Source of the DNA: Enteractinococcus sp.
Lineage (GTDB): Bacteria; Actinomycetota; Actinomycetes; Actinomycetales; Micrococcaceae
Direction of reading: 5' to 3'
Assembly (NCBI GenBank): GCA_029267455.1
Contig: JAJUIX010000055.1
Coordinates: 1-7,656 of the forward strand
DNA: 7,656 nucleotides
Each line of letters begins with the position of its first letter. Within the stretch, counting starts at the first letter, position 1. Below are positions 1 to 6,096 of the stretch, in pieces. The translations under genes and the position numbers were made by a program. The notes beneath the pieces were generated by a model that did no database searches, was not told the DNA's origin, and was given only the letters and a program-made list of their open reading frames with translations.

Positions 1-300
1 CTGATCGACGACATGATCGACACCGGCGGCACCATCGCTGGTGCCGTCAAGATCCTGCGCGATGCAGGGGCCGCTGAAGTGATCATTGCCGCTACCCACG
101 CTGTTTTCTCAGATCCAGCAGCAGAACGGTTAGCAAACTCTGGCGCCTCCGAGGTCGTTGTGACCAACACCCTGCCGCTGCCGGAAGAAAAGCGCTTCGA
201 TAACCTGACGGTGCTGTCCGTTGCGCCAGTGTTGGCCAACGCGATTCGCGAAGTATTCGAAGACGGATCGGTCACCAGCCTCTTCGACGGCAACGTCTAA
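1..300 (+). CDS. prs: Ribose-phosphate pyrophosphokinase, C-terminal part (5' end outside window)
   Basis: Prs makes PRPP from ribose 5-phosphate and ATP in the cytoplasm; PRPP feeds purine, pyrimidine, histidine, tryptophan and NAD synthesis. Reading frame 1 is open from the first base, so the gene enters from the left, and 99 residues plus a TAA stop are present. The first residues, LIDDMIDTGGTIAGA, are the PRPP/ribose-phosphate binding loop of the family (DDMIDTGGT at residues 3-11), followed by the usual ATHAVFSDPA and NTLPLPEEKRF segments. About 90 residues follow the loop, which matches the normal C-terminus of bacterial Prs, so the 3' end is intact. The ATG at 13 lies inside the loop and is not the start. 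A strong hairpin follows, so prs probably ends its own transcript before rplY. Identification is secure; nothing unusual is seen. Confidence 0.96.
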   Translation: MIDDMIDTGGTIAGAVKILRDAGAAEVIIAATHAVFSDPAAERLANSGASEVVVTNTLPLPEEKRFDNLTVLSVAPVLANAIREVFEDGSVTSLFDGNV

Positions 301-318
301 ACGCTTTCAAAACTCGGT

Positions 319-353
319 ATTTGCCCGTCACCACATTCTGGTGGCGGGCAAAT
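319..353 (+). terminator. Hairpin terminator after prs
   Basis: A 15-bp inverted repeat (319-333 with 339-353, one G-T wobble, 5-nt loop CATTC) starts 18 nt after the prs stop. The stem contains a GCCCG/CGGGC core. No clear T-run follows, only TTCGTCT, which is common for terminators of GC-rich Actinobacteria. A promoter for rplY directly downstream fits termination here. Confidence 0.72.
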
Positions 354-382
354 TCGTCTCCGCTAGAAGCAAGTGCTATAGT
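354..382 (+). promoter_or_regulatory. Candidate promoter of rplY-pth (extended -10)
   Basis: TATAGT at 377-382 matches the -10 consensus at 5 of 6 bases and is preceded by TGC (374-376), an extended -10 element. The -35 region is poor (TCGTCT at 354-359 with a 17-bp spacer), which extended -10 promoters tolerate. The position just after the prs terminator fits. The predicted start near 389-390 would give a leader of about 133 nt. No experimental support; inference from motif and position. Confidence 0.45.
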
Positions 383-389
383 GGTGATT

Positions 390-522
390 CGTTGCCCAGG
401 CGAGGGAGTCTCACCCACTCCGTGATCGACGAGGCTTTGTAGAACAGCAACGTGTTGTTTTGCAGTTCCTGCCTGGAAAATATCAGTGCATCCGCACATC
501 GAAACACACAGGAGGAATGAAC
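390..522 (+). promoter_or_regulatory. Structured 5' leader of rplY with mutually exclusive helices
   Basis: The untranslated stretch before rplY contains several complementary segments. Segment A, 396-407 (CCAGGCGAGGGA), can pair with segment B, 466-476 (TTCCTGCCTGG), giving 11 pairs with one bulged G. Segment B can instead pair with 509-517 (CAGGAGGAA), giving 9 pairs with one bulge and fully covering the Shine-Dalgarno. Small hairpins lie inside: 405-409/417-421, 443-449/453-459 (7 bp with one G-T, then a short T-run) and GTGC/GCAC at 486-489/494-497. This looks like a translational on/off architecture, perhaps feedback by L25, which is an RNA-binding protein. The pairings are seen in the sequence; the function is inference. 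Complementarity to a Shine-Dalgarno arises easily by chance, so confidence is limited. Confidence 0.35.
510..515 (+). promoter_or_regulatory. Shine-Dalgarno that fixes the rplY start
   Basis: AGGAGG at 510-515 lies 7 nt before ATG 523, which is ideal spacing. The in-frame ATG at 517 is only 1 nt downstream, too close to be used, and an in-frame TTG at 460 has no such site. The start is therefore 523, giving an N-terminus [11 protein letters not shown] typical of the family. Confidence 0.85.
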
Positions 523-1158
523 ATGGCTGTTGACTACGTAGACCTCACCGTAGAAACTCGCACCGACTTTGGTAAAGGTGCATCCCGCCGTGCACGCCGC
601 GACGGCTACATCCCCGCCGTACTCTACGGTCACGGGGAAGAACCACGTCACTTACTGCTGCCACGCCACGATGGTTTCCTGGCGCTGCGTAACCCCAACC
701 AGCTGCTGCGCTTGGTTGAAGGTGACAACACCGAAATGGCGCTGCCAAAAGATATCCAGCGCAACCCACTCAAAGATGAAATCGACCACGTTGACTTGGT
801 CATCGTGCGCCGTGGTGAACGCGTCACCGTTGACGTATGGGTAGAAGTCATCGGTGAACCTGCACCAGATCACACCTACGTGCTAGACGTCAACAGCATC
901 CCGGTCGAAGCTGACGCCCTGGATCTGCCTGAACACGTTCAGATCGACCTGACCGACCGCACCGCTGGCCAACACGTCTACGGAACAGACGTCATCCTGC
1001 CAGAAGGCGTCACCCTGGATGTCGAAGATCCAGAAGAATACCTCATCGCCACCGTCGACGAAGTGGTTGAGCAGGATCTTGGTGAAGACCTTGAAGAAGG
1101 TACTGAAGAGGTCCCAACCGTAGCTGAAGAAGAAGCTGCGGAACAAGACAACGAGTAA
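523..1158 (+). CDS. rplY: 50S ribosomal protein L25, long CTC/TL5 type
   Basis: This is a 211-residue protein of the L25/TL5/CTC family, which binds 5S rRNA in the central protuberance of the large ribosomal subunit; the long Bacillus form, Ctc, is a general-stress protein of about the same size. Residues 1 to about 93 form the L25 domain, with the conserved [21 protein letters not shown] stretch (about 16-36) holding the basic residues that contact 5S rRNA. Residues from about 98 to 180 form the beta-rich CTC domain ([13 protein letters not shown] onward). Residues 179-211 are an acidic tail with 16 Asp/Glu in 33 positions, probably disordered. The start is set by a strong Shine-Dalgarno. 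pth begins 8 bp after the stop, so the two are probably co-transcribed and translationally linked. The candidate promoter and structured leader lie directly upstream. Confidence 0.96.
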   Translation: MAVDYVDLTVETRTDFGKGASRRARRDGYIPAVLYGHGEEPRHLLLPRHDGFLALRNPNQLLRLVEGDNTEMALPKDIQRNPLKDEIDHVDLVIVRRGERVTVDVWVEVIGEPAPDHTYVLDVNSIPVEADALDLPEHVQIDLTDRTAGQHVYGTDVILPEGVTLDVEDPEEYLIATVDEVVEQDLGEDLEEGTEEVPTVAEEEAAEQDNE

Positions 1159-1166
1159 GCTACCGC

Positions 1167-1772
1167 TTGACTACTTCATCTATAGGAGAGCTTGATCCCA
1201 CCACCGGACCAGTGCTTGTGGTGGGATTGGGCAACCCCGGCGAGCGGTATGCGGCCACCCGACACAACATAGGTCACATGGTGGTCAACGAACTCGCCGA
1301 TCGCAATGCTCAACGCTGGAAAACCCATAAAGCCGGTGCTGCGGTAGCTGAATTCCGGCACGGTATCGGCGGACCAAAAATCGTTCTGGCCAAACCGGCC
1401 ACGTACATGAACCTGTCGGGTAAACCCGTGGCCGCGCTGTTGAAATTTTTCAAAACAGGTCCAGAAAACCTGATCGTCGTCCACGATGAACTTGATATAG
1501 ATTTCGATACGCTTCGAATCAAACGTGGTGGAGGAGAAGGCGGACACAACGGGCTGAAGTCAACTTCGCAGGCGTTGGGCACCAAAGACTACCTACGGGT
1601 CCGAGTCGGCATCGGTCGCCCGCCCGGGCGGATGTCTCCGGCAGACTACGTGCTGCGGCCCTTTTCTTCGACCGAACAGCAGACCCTTCCCATGCACGTC
1701 GATCGAGCAGCCGACGCCGTTGAGTCGTTGGTAGAACACGGTCTCACGGTGACGCAAAACCGCTTCCATTAA
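1167..1772 (+). CDS. pth: Peptidyl-tRNA hydrolase
   Basis: Pth cleaves the ester bond of peptidyl-tRNAs released from stalled ribosomes and recycles the tRNA; it is an essential cytoplasmic enzyme. The 201 residues carry all family signatures: GLGNPG (20-25) with Asn23, TRHNIGHM with catalytic His33, YMNLSG with Asn82, HDELD with Asp107 and GGHNGLKS with Asn128. These correspond in spacing to Asn10, His20, Asn68, Asp93 and Asn114 of the E. coli enzyme. The start is uncertain. TTG 1167, 8 bp after rplY, gives 13 extra N-terminal residues compared with E. coli and has no good Shine-Dalgarno, so re-initiation after rplY would be needed. GTG 1212 would place the Asn at residue 8 and give 186 residues, but also lacks a clear site. 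An AGGAG at 1184-1188 precedes only an out-of-frame TTG at 1192. The function is secure; the exact N-terminus is not. Confidence 0.95.
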   Translation: MTTSSIGELDPTTGPVLVVGLGNPGERYAATRHNIGHMVVNELADRNAQRWKTHKAGAAVAEFRHGIGGPKIVLAKPATYMNLSGKPVAALLKFFKTGPENLIVVHDELDIDFDTLRIKRGGGEGGHNGLKSTSQALGTKDYLRVRVGIGRPPGRMSPADYVLRPFSSTEQQTLPMHVDRAADAVESLVEHGLTVTQNRFH

Positions 1773-1784
1773 TGTTGCGATGGA

Positions 1785-1823
1785 CATGGCAGCGGGATGA
1801 TCCCAGAGAACCATCCCGCCATG
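1785..1823. terminator. Hairpin between convergent pth and the DUF2505 gene
   Basis: CATGGC + GGGATG (1785-1799, with a 3-nt bulge) pairs with CATCCCGCCATG (1812-1823), a 12-bp stem around a 12-nt loop. It begins 12 nt after the pth stop and ends 16 nt from the stop of the opposing gene, so it could terminate transcription from both sides. No T-run is visible on either strand, hence moderate confidence. Confidence 0.6.
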
Positions 1824-1839
1824 CACCTTGTGACCTGAG

Positions 1840-2364
1840 TTAGTGGTCTTGGAGCCAGGTTTCCAATTTCTTGGTCATCTCGGTCAGCACGCGGCCTACC
1901 TGTGGTTCTGCCATCTTGGCTATCTTCGAACCCATTACTGGGATAGAAGATTTTAATGACCCCGAGACCTCCACAACGGTTCCGGTACCGTCTGCAGTTG
2001 GATGCAGTTTCATGGTGGCAGTACCAGTTGCTTTTGCAATGGGGACTTTGATGGTGGCATTGGCATCCCGTGAACCGTCTCCGGCAGCTGCTGACCATGC
2101 TTCGGACTGTTCTATGTTTACCCGCCCTTTCACGAATCGCTGCACCGCCGAGGGCAAACGATCAGCAACTTGTTCACCGTCAAGGCTGCGGTGAATCGTC
2201 ACCGATACGGTATCACTGGCAGCAGGTTGCGCCGGCTCCACTTGGAACTTATCGATTCGGGCGCGAAGGCTGTCAGCAAAATAAATCTGGAAGTTTTCGC
2301 TGATCAGCCCCTCAAATACTCGTTGCGGGGGGTAGGAAACGGTCGTGGATTCGGAGAAGGCCAT
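1840..2364 (-). CDS. DUF2505 family protein
   Basis: This 174-residue protein matches by recognition the DUF2505 family (PF10698), found mainly in Actinobacteria and having no assigned function. The layout resembles START/SRPBCC folds, which bind hydrophobic ligands: an N-terminal strand and helix (SESTTVSYPPQRVFEGL), central strands (DTVSVTIHRSL, NATIKVPIAKATGTATMKL, GTVVEVSGSLKSSIP), and a long C-terminal helix (about residues 148-172, ending KKLETWLQDH). No signal peptide or membrane segment is seen, so it is probably cytoplasmic. The start ATG (2362-2364) is preceded on the minus strand by GAGAGGAAAG, a good ribosome binding site. It is a single gene, divergent from mfd and convergent with pth, so it has its own transcription unit. 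The relatedness to SRPBCC proteins is inference; no ligand or partner can be named. Confidence 0.85.
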   Translation of the reverse strand: MAFSESTTVSYPPQRVFEGLISENFQIYFADSLRARIDKFQVEPAQPAASDTVSVTIHRSLDGEQVADRLPSAVQRFVKGRVNIEQSEAWSAAAGDGSRDANATIKVPIAKATGTATMKLHPTADGTGTVVEVSGSLKSSIPVMGSKIAKMAEPQVGRVLTEMTKKLETWLQDH

Positions 2365-2411
2365 GGCTTTCCTCTCTCTGCTGCTCGCTAACAGTGGATA
2401 GAAGGTAAGTG

Positions 2412-2442
2412 TAGACGATGCAGATATGAAAACCGTTATGCT
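2412..2442 (+). promoter_or_regulatory. Weak candidate promoter for mfd
   Basis: TATGCT (2437-2442) resembles a -10 box and TAGACG (2412-2417) matches 4 of 6 -35 bases, but the spacer of 19 bp is long. It would start transcription near 2449, leaving a leader of about 40 nt before the mfd ATG. The -10 sits within a small dyad (AACCG at 2431-2435, CGGTT at 2454-2458). The 123-bp divergent region 2365-2487 must hold promoters for both mfd and the DUF2505 gene; I see no convincing box for the latter. Confidence 0.25.
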
Positions 2443-2487
2443 GGAGGGTGCGCCGGTTGTTGAATATTCCCAAGAAATTGGAAGTTA

Positions 2488-5400
2488 ATGTTGTCTGAAA
2501 ACGCTGTGTTATCAGGGCTGCTCCGCCACATCGAAACCGATACTGCTGTAGCAGCAATGCGGGCCTCAATCGCCCGAACCGACCGTACCGCGGATCTTTC
2601 ACTGACCTTGCCAGACGGGGCCAGGGAAGCCGTCACCGCTATCCTGGCGCAATCGCTCACAAACGCATCATTTGAAGCTCCAGTAGTGCTGTTAGTCACC
2701 GCTACGGCCCGCGAAGCAGAAGACCTCGCCCAGGGACTGGGCGCGTGGATGGATGCCTCCACGGTCGCACACTTCCCATCCTGGGAAACCCTGCCGCATG
2801 AACGGTTATCGCCGCGCAGTGACACCGTCGGTGAACGCATGGCTGTGCTGAGAAAATTAGCGCACCCCGGTCGAGACGGACAAGCACCGCTTAAAGTCAT
2901 CACCGCACCGGTTCGGTCCATTGTCCAGCCCATAGTCAAAGGTCTAGGGAACCTTGAACCGGTGCTCCTAAAAACCGGTGAATTTTATGACTTCGACCAG
3001 GTCGTAGAGGATCTGGCCCAGGCAGCCTATAGCCGGGTCGATATGGTTTCTCGCCGCGGCGAGTTTGCTGTGCGCGGTGGGATCATTGACGTCTTCCCGC
3101 CGACAGAACCTCATCCATTCAGGATTGAGTTTTTCGGTGACGAGGTCGAAGAGATCCGCTACTTCTCCATCGCCGACCAACGTTCGCTCGTCGATACCTC
3201 CGACGACGGCTCAGAAACACCGACGACGATGTATGCTCCGCCGTGTCGCGAACTGTTACTGACCAAAGAGGTTCAACAGAAAGCCCGCGACCTCCAGGCT
3301 TCGATGCCCAACGTGTTAGAAATGCTGGAGCCCATGTCCAACGGGATAGCCGTTGAAGGCATGGAATCGTTGGCGCCGTTGGTTACGGACATGGAGTCCT
3401 TTCTCGAGGTCCTACCTGATGGTTCCGTGACCGTCATTGTTGAGCCAGAAAAAGTCCGCTCTCGTGTGCACGACCTGCTGACGACTAACGAGGAATTTTT
3501 AGAAGCCGCCTGGGCGGCAGCAGGCGAAGGCCTCGCCGCGCCGGTCGAAAACCAACAAGAAGCCGGTGGGTTCGCCACCCTGGGGGACACTCGCACCGTT
3601 GCGTTAGAACGTGATCAAGGCTGGTGGCAGTTCACCACATTTGATACCGACGAAACGTTCGACGCGACCGCACTGCGCTCCGGTTTCAATCCGCCCGCTC
3701 AGTTTGCCGGCGATGTACCAGCCCTGATGGAGCACGTGGGCAATCGCATCCGGGATAAGTGGTCGATAGCGGTGGCCACCCACGGACCGGGCCCTGCACG
3801 TCGCTTGGCAGAACTGTTTGGCGAACAGGGACACACGGCAACCGTCGTGGATGCCATTGCCGACACGAAGCCCGGCGCCATTCAAATCACGGTGGCCTCG
3901 TTGGGTGCTGGCTTCGCCTGGCCAGAGCAGCGTCTTGCGGTAGTGACCGAATATGATCTGTTTGGGCGCCAAGCTGCCGGGACTCAACGCGGTGAAAAAC
4001 GGTCGTTGGCCCGCAAACGTCGCAACGCGATAGATCCGCTGACTTTGGAAGAAGGCGACTTCGTCGTCCACAATCAACACGGGATCGCCAAGTTCATCGA
4101 GCTCCAACGCCGTAAGGTTGCCGGAGCGCGCTCAACCGCCGGTGAAGAAGGCTACCGGGAATATTTAGTCCTAGAATTTGCACCCTCCAAACGTGGCGGA
4201 CCCGGAGACCGGCTGTTCGTGCCAACAGACCAGCTTGACCAAGTCAGCCAATACGTCGGTGGGGAAGTCCCCACCTTATCCAAGATGGGTGGTTCCGACT
4301 GGGCCCAAACCAAGAGCAAAGCCCGGCGTGCCACCCGTGAGATCGCTAAGGAACTCATCCAACTGTATTCAGCGCGAATGGCGTCTTCAGGTCACGCGTT
4401 CTCCCCGGATACGCCCTGGCAGGATGAACTGGAACAGGCCTTCCCCCATATCGAGACCCCGGACCAGCTAACCACGGTCGAAGAGGTTAAACAGGATATG
4501 GAAGCCGACGTCCCCATGGACCGGCTTGTAGCCGGGGATGTGGGTTTTGGTAAAACCGAGGTCGCTGTCCGGGCTGCTTTCAAAGCGATTCAAGATGGTA
4601 AACAGGTTGCACTGCTGGTGCCGACTACCCTGCTTGCCCGGCAACACACTGAGACCTTCACCGAGCGCTTCGCTGGTTTCCCCGTCACAGTACGAGCGCT
4701 ATCCCGCTTCCAGAAGGCCAAAGAATCTCGCCAAACTATTGATGGCTTAGCGGATGGCAGCGTCGACATGGTTATTGGGACCCACCGGTTATTATCCGAT
4801 GAAATCCAGTTCAAAGATCTGGGCCTGGTGGTCGTGGACGAAGAACAACGCTTCGGGGTAGAGCATAAAGAAAAGCTGAAACAAATGCGTACCAACGTCG
4901 ATGTACTCGCCATGACGGCTACTCCGATCCCGCGCACCCTAGAAATGTCGATGACCGGGATCCGCGAAACCTCTACGCTGGCAACCCCACCGGAACAGCG
5001 CCACCCCGTATTAACGTACGTGGGGCCGTACACGGATAAGCAGGTCACCGCAGCGATCCGTCGTGAATTGATGCGTGAAGGCCAAGTCTTTTACGTCCAT
5101 AACCGTGTCAATAGCATCAATAAAGTCGCTACCCGCATTCAAGAGCTGGTCCCCGAAGCCCGCGTCGCCGTCGCTCACGGCCGGATGTCAGAATCCACCT
5201 TGGAACAGATCATGGTGGATTTCTGGGAAAAAGAATATGATGTGCTGGTTTCGACAACCATTATCGAAACCGGGCTGGATATCGCCAACGCGAACACCCT
5301 CATCATTGAAGACGCACACCGCTATGGTCTCTCCCAGCTGCACCAGCTACGCGGACGCGTGGGACGCGGGCGCGATCGGGCGTACGCGTATTTCCTGTAT

Positions 5401-6096
5401 GACGCAGGGAAACCTCTCAATGAGACCGCAATGGAACGACTCAAAGCGGTAGCTACTCACAACGAGCTCGGCTCCGGGCTCCAGCTGGCCCAAAAAGACC
5501 TGGAAATCCGTGGTGCAGGAAACTTATTAGGCGGTGAACAATCCGGACATATCGCCGGGGTAGGTTTTGATTTGTATATCCGCATGGTCGGCGAAGCCGT
5601 TGCGGACTTCAAGGGCGAAGAAGACACCTCGCCACAAGAAGTAAAAGTCGAACTGCCCGTCAACGCGCACCTGCCGCACGATTACATTCCCGGTGAACGA
5701 TTGCGCCTGGAAGCCTATCGGAATCTTGCCCAGGCCACGGATGTCGAAGCCGTCAATGCCGTGGTCGAAGAACTCCAGGACCGCTATGGTGAATTGCCAG
5801 AGGCGGCACAGAACCTCGTGGCCGTGGCGAACTTCCGCAATACGGCACGCGAATACGGTATTTACGAGATCATGCTGATGGGCAAGAACATCAAATTTGG
5901 TCCCGTGGAGGAATTGCCAGACTCTCGGGCTATGCGGCTGAAGCGGATGTATCCCGGTGCCACCTATCGGGCACCGTTGAAGGCTGTGCTGGTACCGCGA
6001 CCTAAGACTCAAGCCGTCACAGGAAAAGACCTGGTGGACGCCGAACTACTGGAATGGGCCGGTCAATTCATTGCTGCAATCTTCGGTGAAAATTAG
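2488..6096 (+). CDS. mfd: Transcription-repair coupling factor
   Basis: Mfd recognises RNA polymerase stalled at a DNA lesion, pushes it off with ATP-driven translocation on upstream DNA, and recruits UvrA for nucleotide excision repair. The 1202 residues lie between the E. coli length (about 1148) and the M. tuberculosis length (about 1234). Domains in order: UvrB-like N-terminal module (about 20-350, with FPSWETLPHERLSP and VSRRGEFAVRGGIIDVFPP at 187-205); RNA polymerase interaction domain, CarD-like (about 518-590, EEGDFVVHNQHGIAKF); RecG-like translocase with Walker A GDVGFGKT (683-690, Lys689), DEEQ (784-787), TATPIPRT (810-817), HGRMSE (897-902), TTIIETGLDIAN (923-934) and the LRGRVGRGRDRAY motif (954-966); the TRG motif (about 993-1021); and the C-terminal autoinhibitory domain (about 1040-1160). 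All catalytic residues are intact. ATG 2488 follows a modest GGAAG (2480-2484). The 3' end overlaps the opposing acyltransferase gene by 4 bp. Confidence 0.98.
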   Translation: MLSENAVLSGLLRHIETDTAVAAMRASIARTDRTADLSLTLPDGAREAVTAILAQSLTNASFEAPVVLLVTATAREAEDLAQGLGAWMDASTVAHFPSWETLPHERLSPRSDTVGERMAVLRKLAHPGRDGQAPLKVITAPVRSIVQPIVKGLGNLEPVLLKTGEFYDFDQVVEDLAQAAYSRVDMVSRRGEFAVRGGIIDVFPPTEPHPFRIEFFGDEVEEIRYFSIADQRSLVDTSDDGSETPTTMYAPPCRELLLTKEVQQKARDLQASMPNVLEMLEPMSNGIAVEGMESLAPLVTDMESFLEVLPDGSVTVIVEPEKVRSRVHDLLTTNEEFLEAAWAAAGEGLAAPVENQQEAGGFATLGDTRTVALERDQGWWQFTTFDTDETFDATALRSGFNPPAQFAGDVPALMEHVGNRIRDKWSIAVATHGPGPARRLAELFGEQGHTATVVDAIADTKPGAIQITVASLGAGFAWPEQRLAVVTEYDLFGRQAAGTQRGEKRSLARKRRNAIDPLTLEEGDFVVHNQHGIAKFIELQRRKVAGARSTAGEEGYREYLVLEFAPSKRGGPGDRLFVPTDQLDQVSQYVGGEVPTLSKMGGSDWAQTKSKARRATREIAKELIQLYSARMASSGHAFSPDTPWQDELEQAFPHIETPDQLTTVEEVKQDMEADVPMDRLVAGDVGFGKTEVAVRAAFKAIQDGKQVALLVPTTLLARQHTETFTERFAGFPVTVRALSRFQKAKESRQTIDGLADGSVDMVIGTHRLLSDEIQFKDLGLVVVDEEQRFGVEHKEKLKQMRTNVDVLAMTATPIPRTLEMSMTGIRETSTLATPPEQRHPVLTYVGPYTDKQVTAAIRRELMREGQVFYVHNRVNSINKVATRIQELVPEARVAVAHGRMSESTLEQIMVDFWEKEYDVLVSTTIIETGLDIANANTLIIEDAHRYGLSQLHQLRGRVGRGRDRAYAYFLYDAGKPLNETAMERLKAVATHNELGSGLQLAQKDLEIRGAGNLLGGEQSGHIAGVGFDLYIRMVGEAVADFKGEEDTSPQEVKVELPVNAHLPHDYIPGERLRLEAYRNLAQATDVEAVNAVVEELQDRYGELPEAAQNLVAVANFRNTAREYGIYEIMLMGKNIKFGPVEELPDSRAMRLKRMYPGATYRAPLKAVLVPRPKTQAVTGKDLVDAELLEWAGQFIAAIFGEN

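Noticed and set aside
384..422. Short leader peptide starting at GTG 384
   Set aside because: The start would lie at or before the predicted transcription start, there is no ribosome site, and the composition shows no attenuator-like codon run.
460..522. N-terminal extension of L25 starting at TTG 460
   Set aside because: No ribosome site there, while an ideal AGGAGG precedes ATG 523; the extension does not resemble family N-termini and falls in the structured leader.
883..1146. Minus-strand ORF opposite rplY
   Set aside because: Antisense shadow of a certain gene, Phe-rich because it is complementary to the GAA-rich acidic coding region; no known motif.
2431..2458. Dyad AACCG...CGGTT around the candidate mfd -10 box as an operator
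   Set aside because: Arms are only 5 bp with an 18-nt gap, easily found by chance, and match no operator I recognise.
2436..2939. Long minus-strand ORF opposite the start of mfd
   Set aside because: Shadow of mfd with low-complexity Ser/Ala/Arg composition and no recognisable domain. The same applies to the minus-strand frames at 3604-4107, 4590-5048 and 5527-6012.
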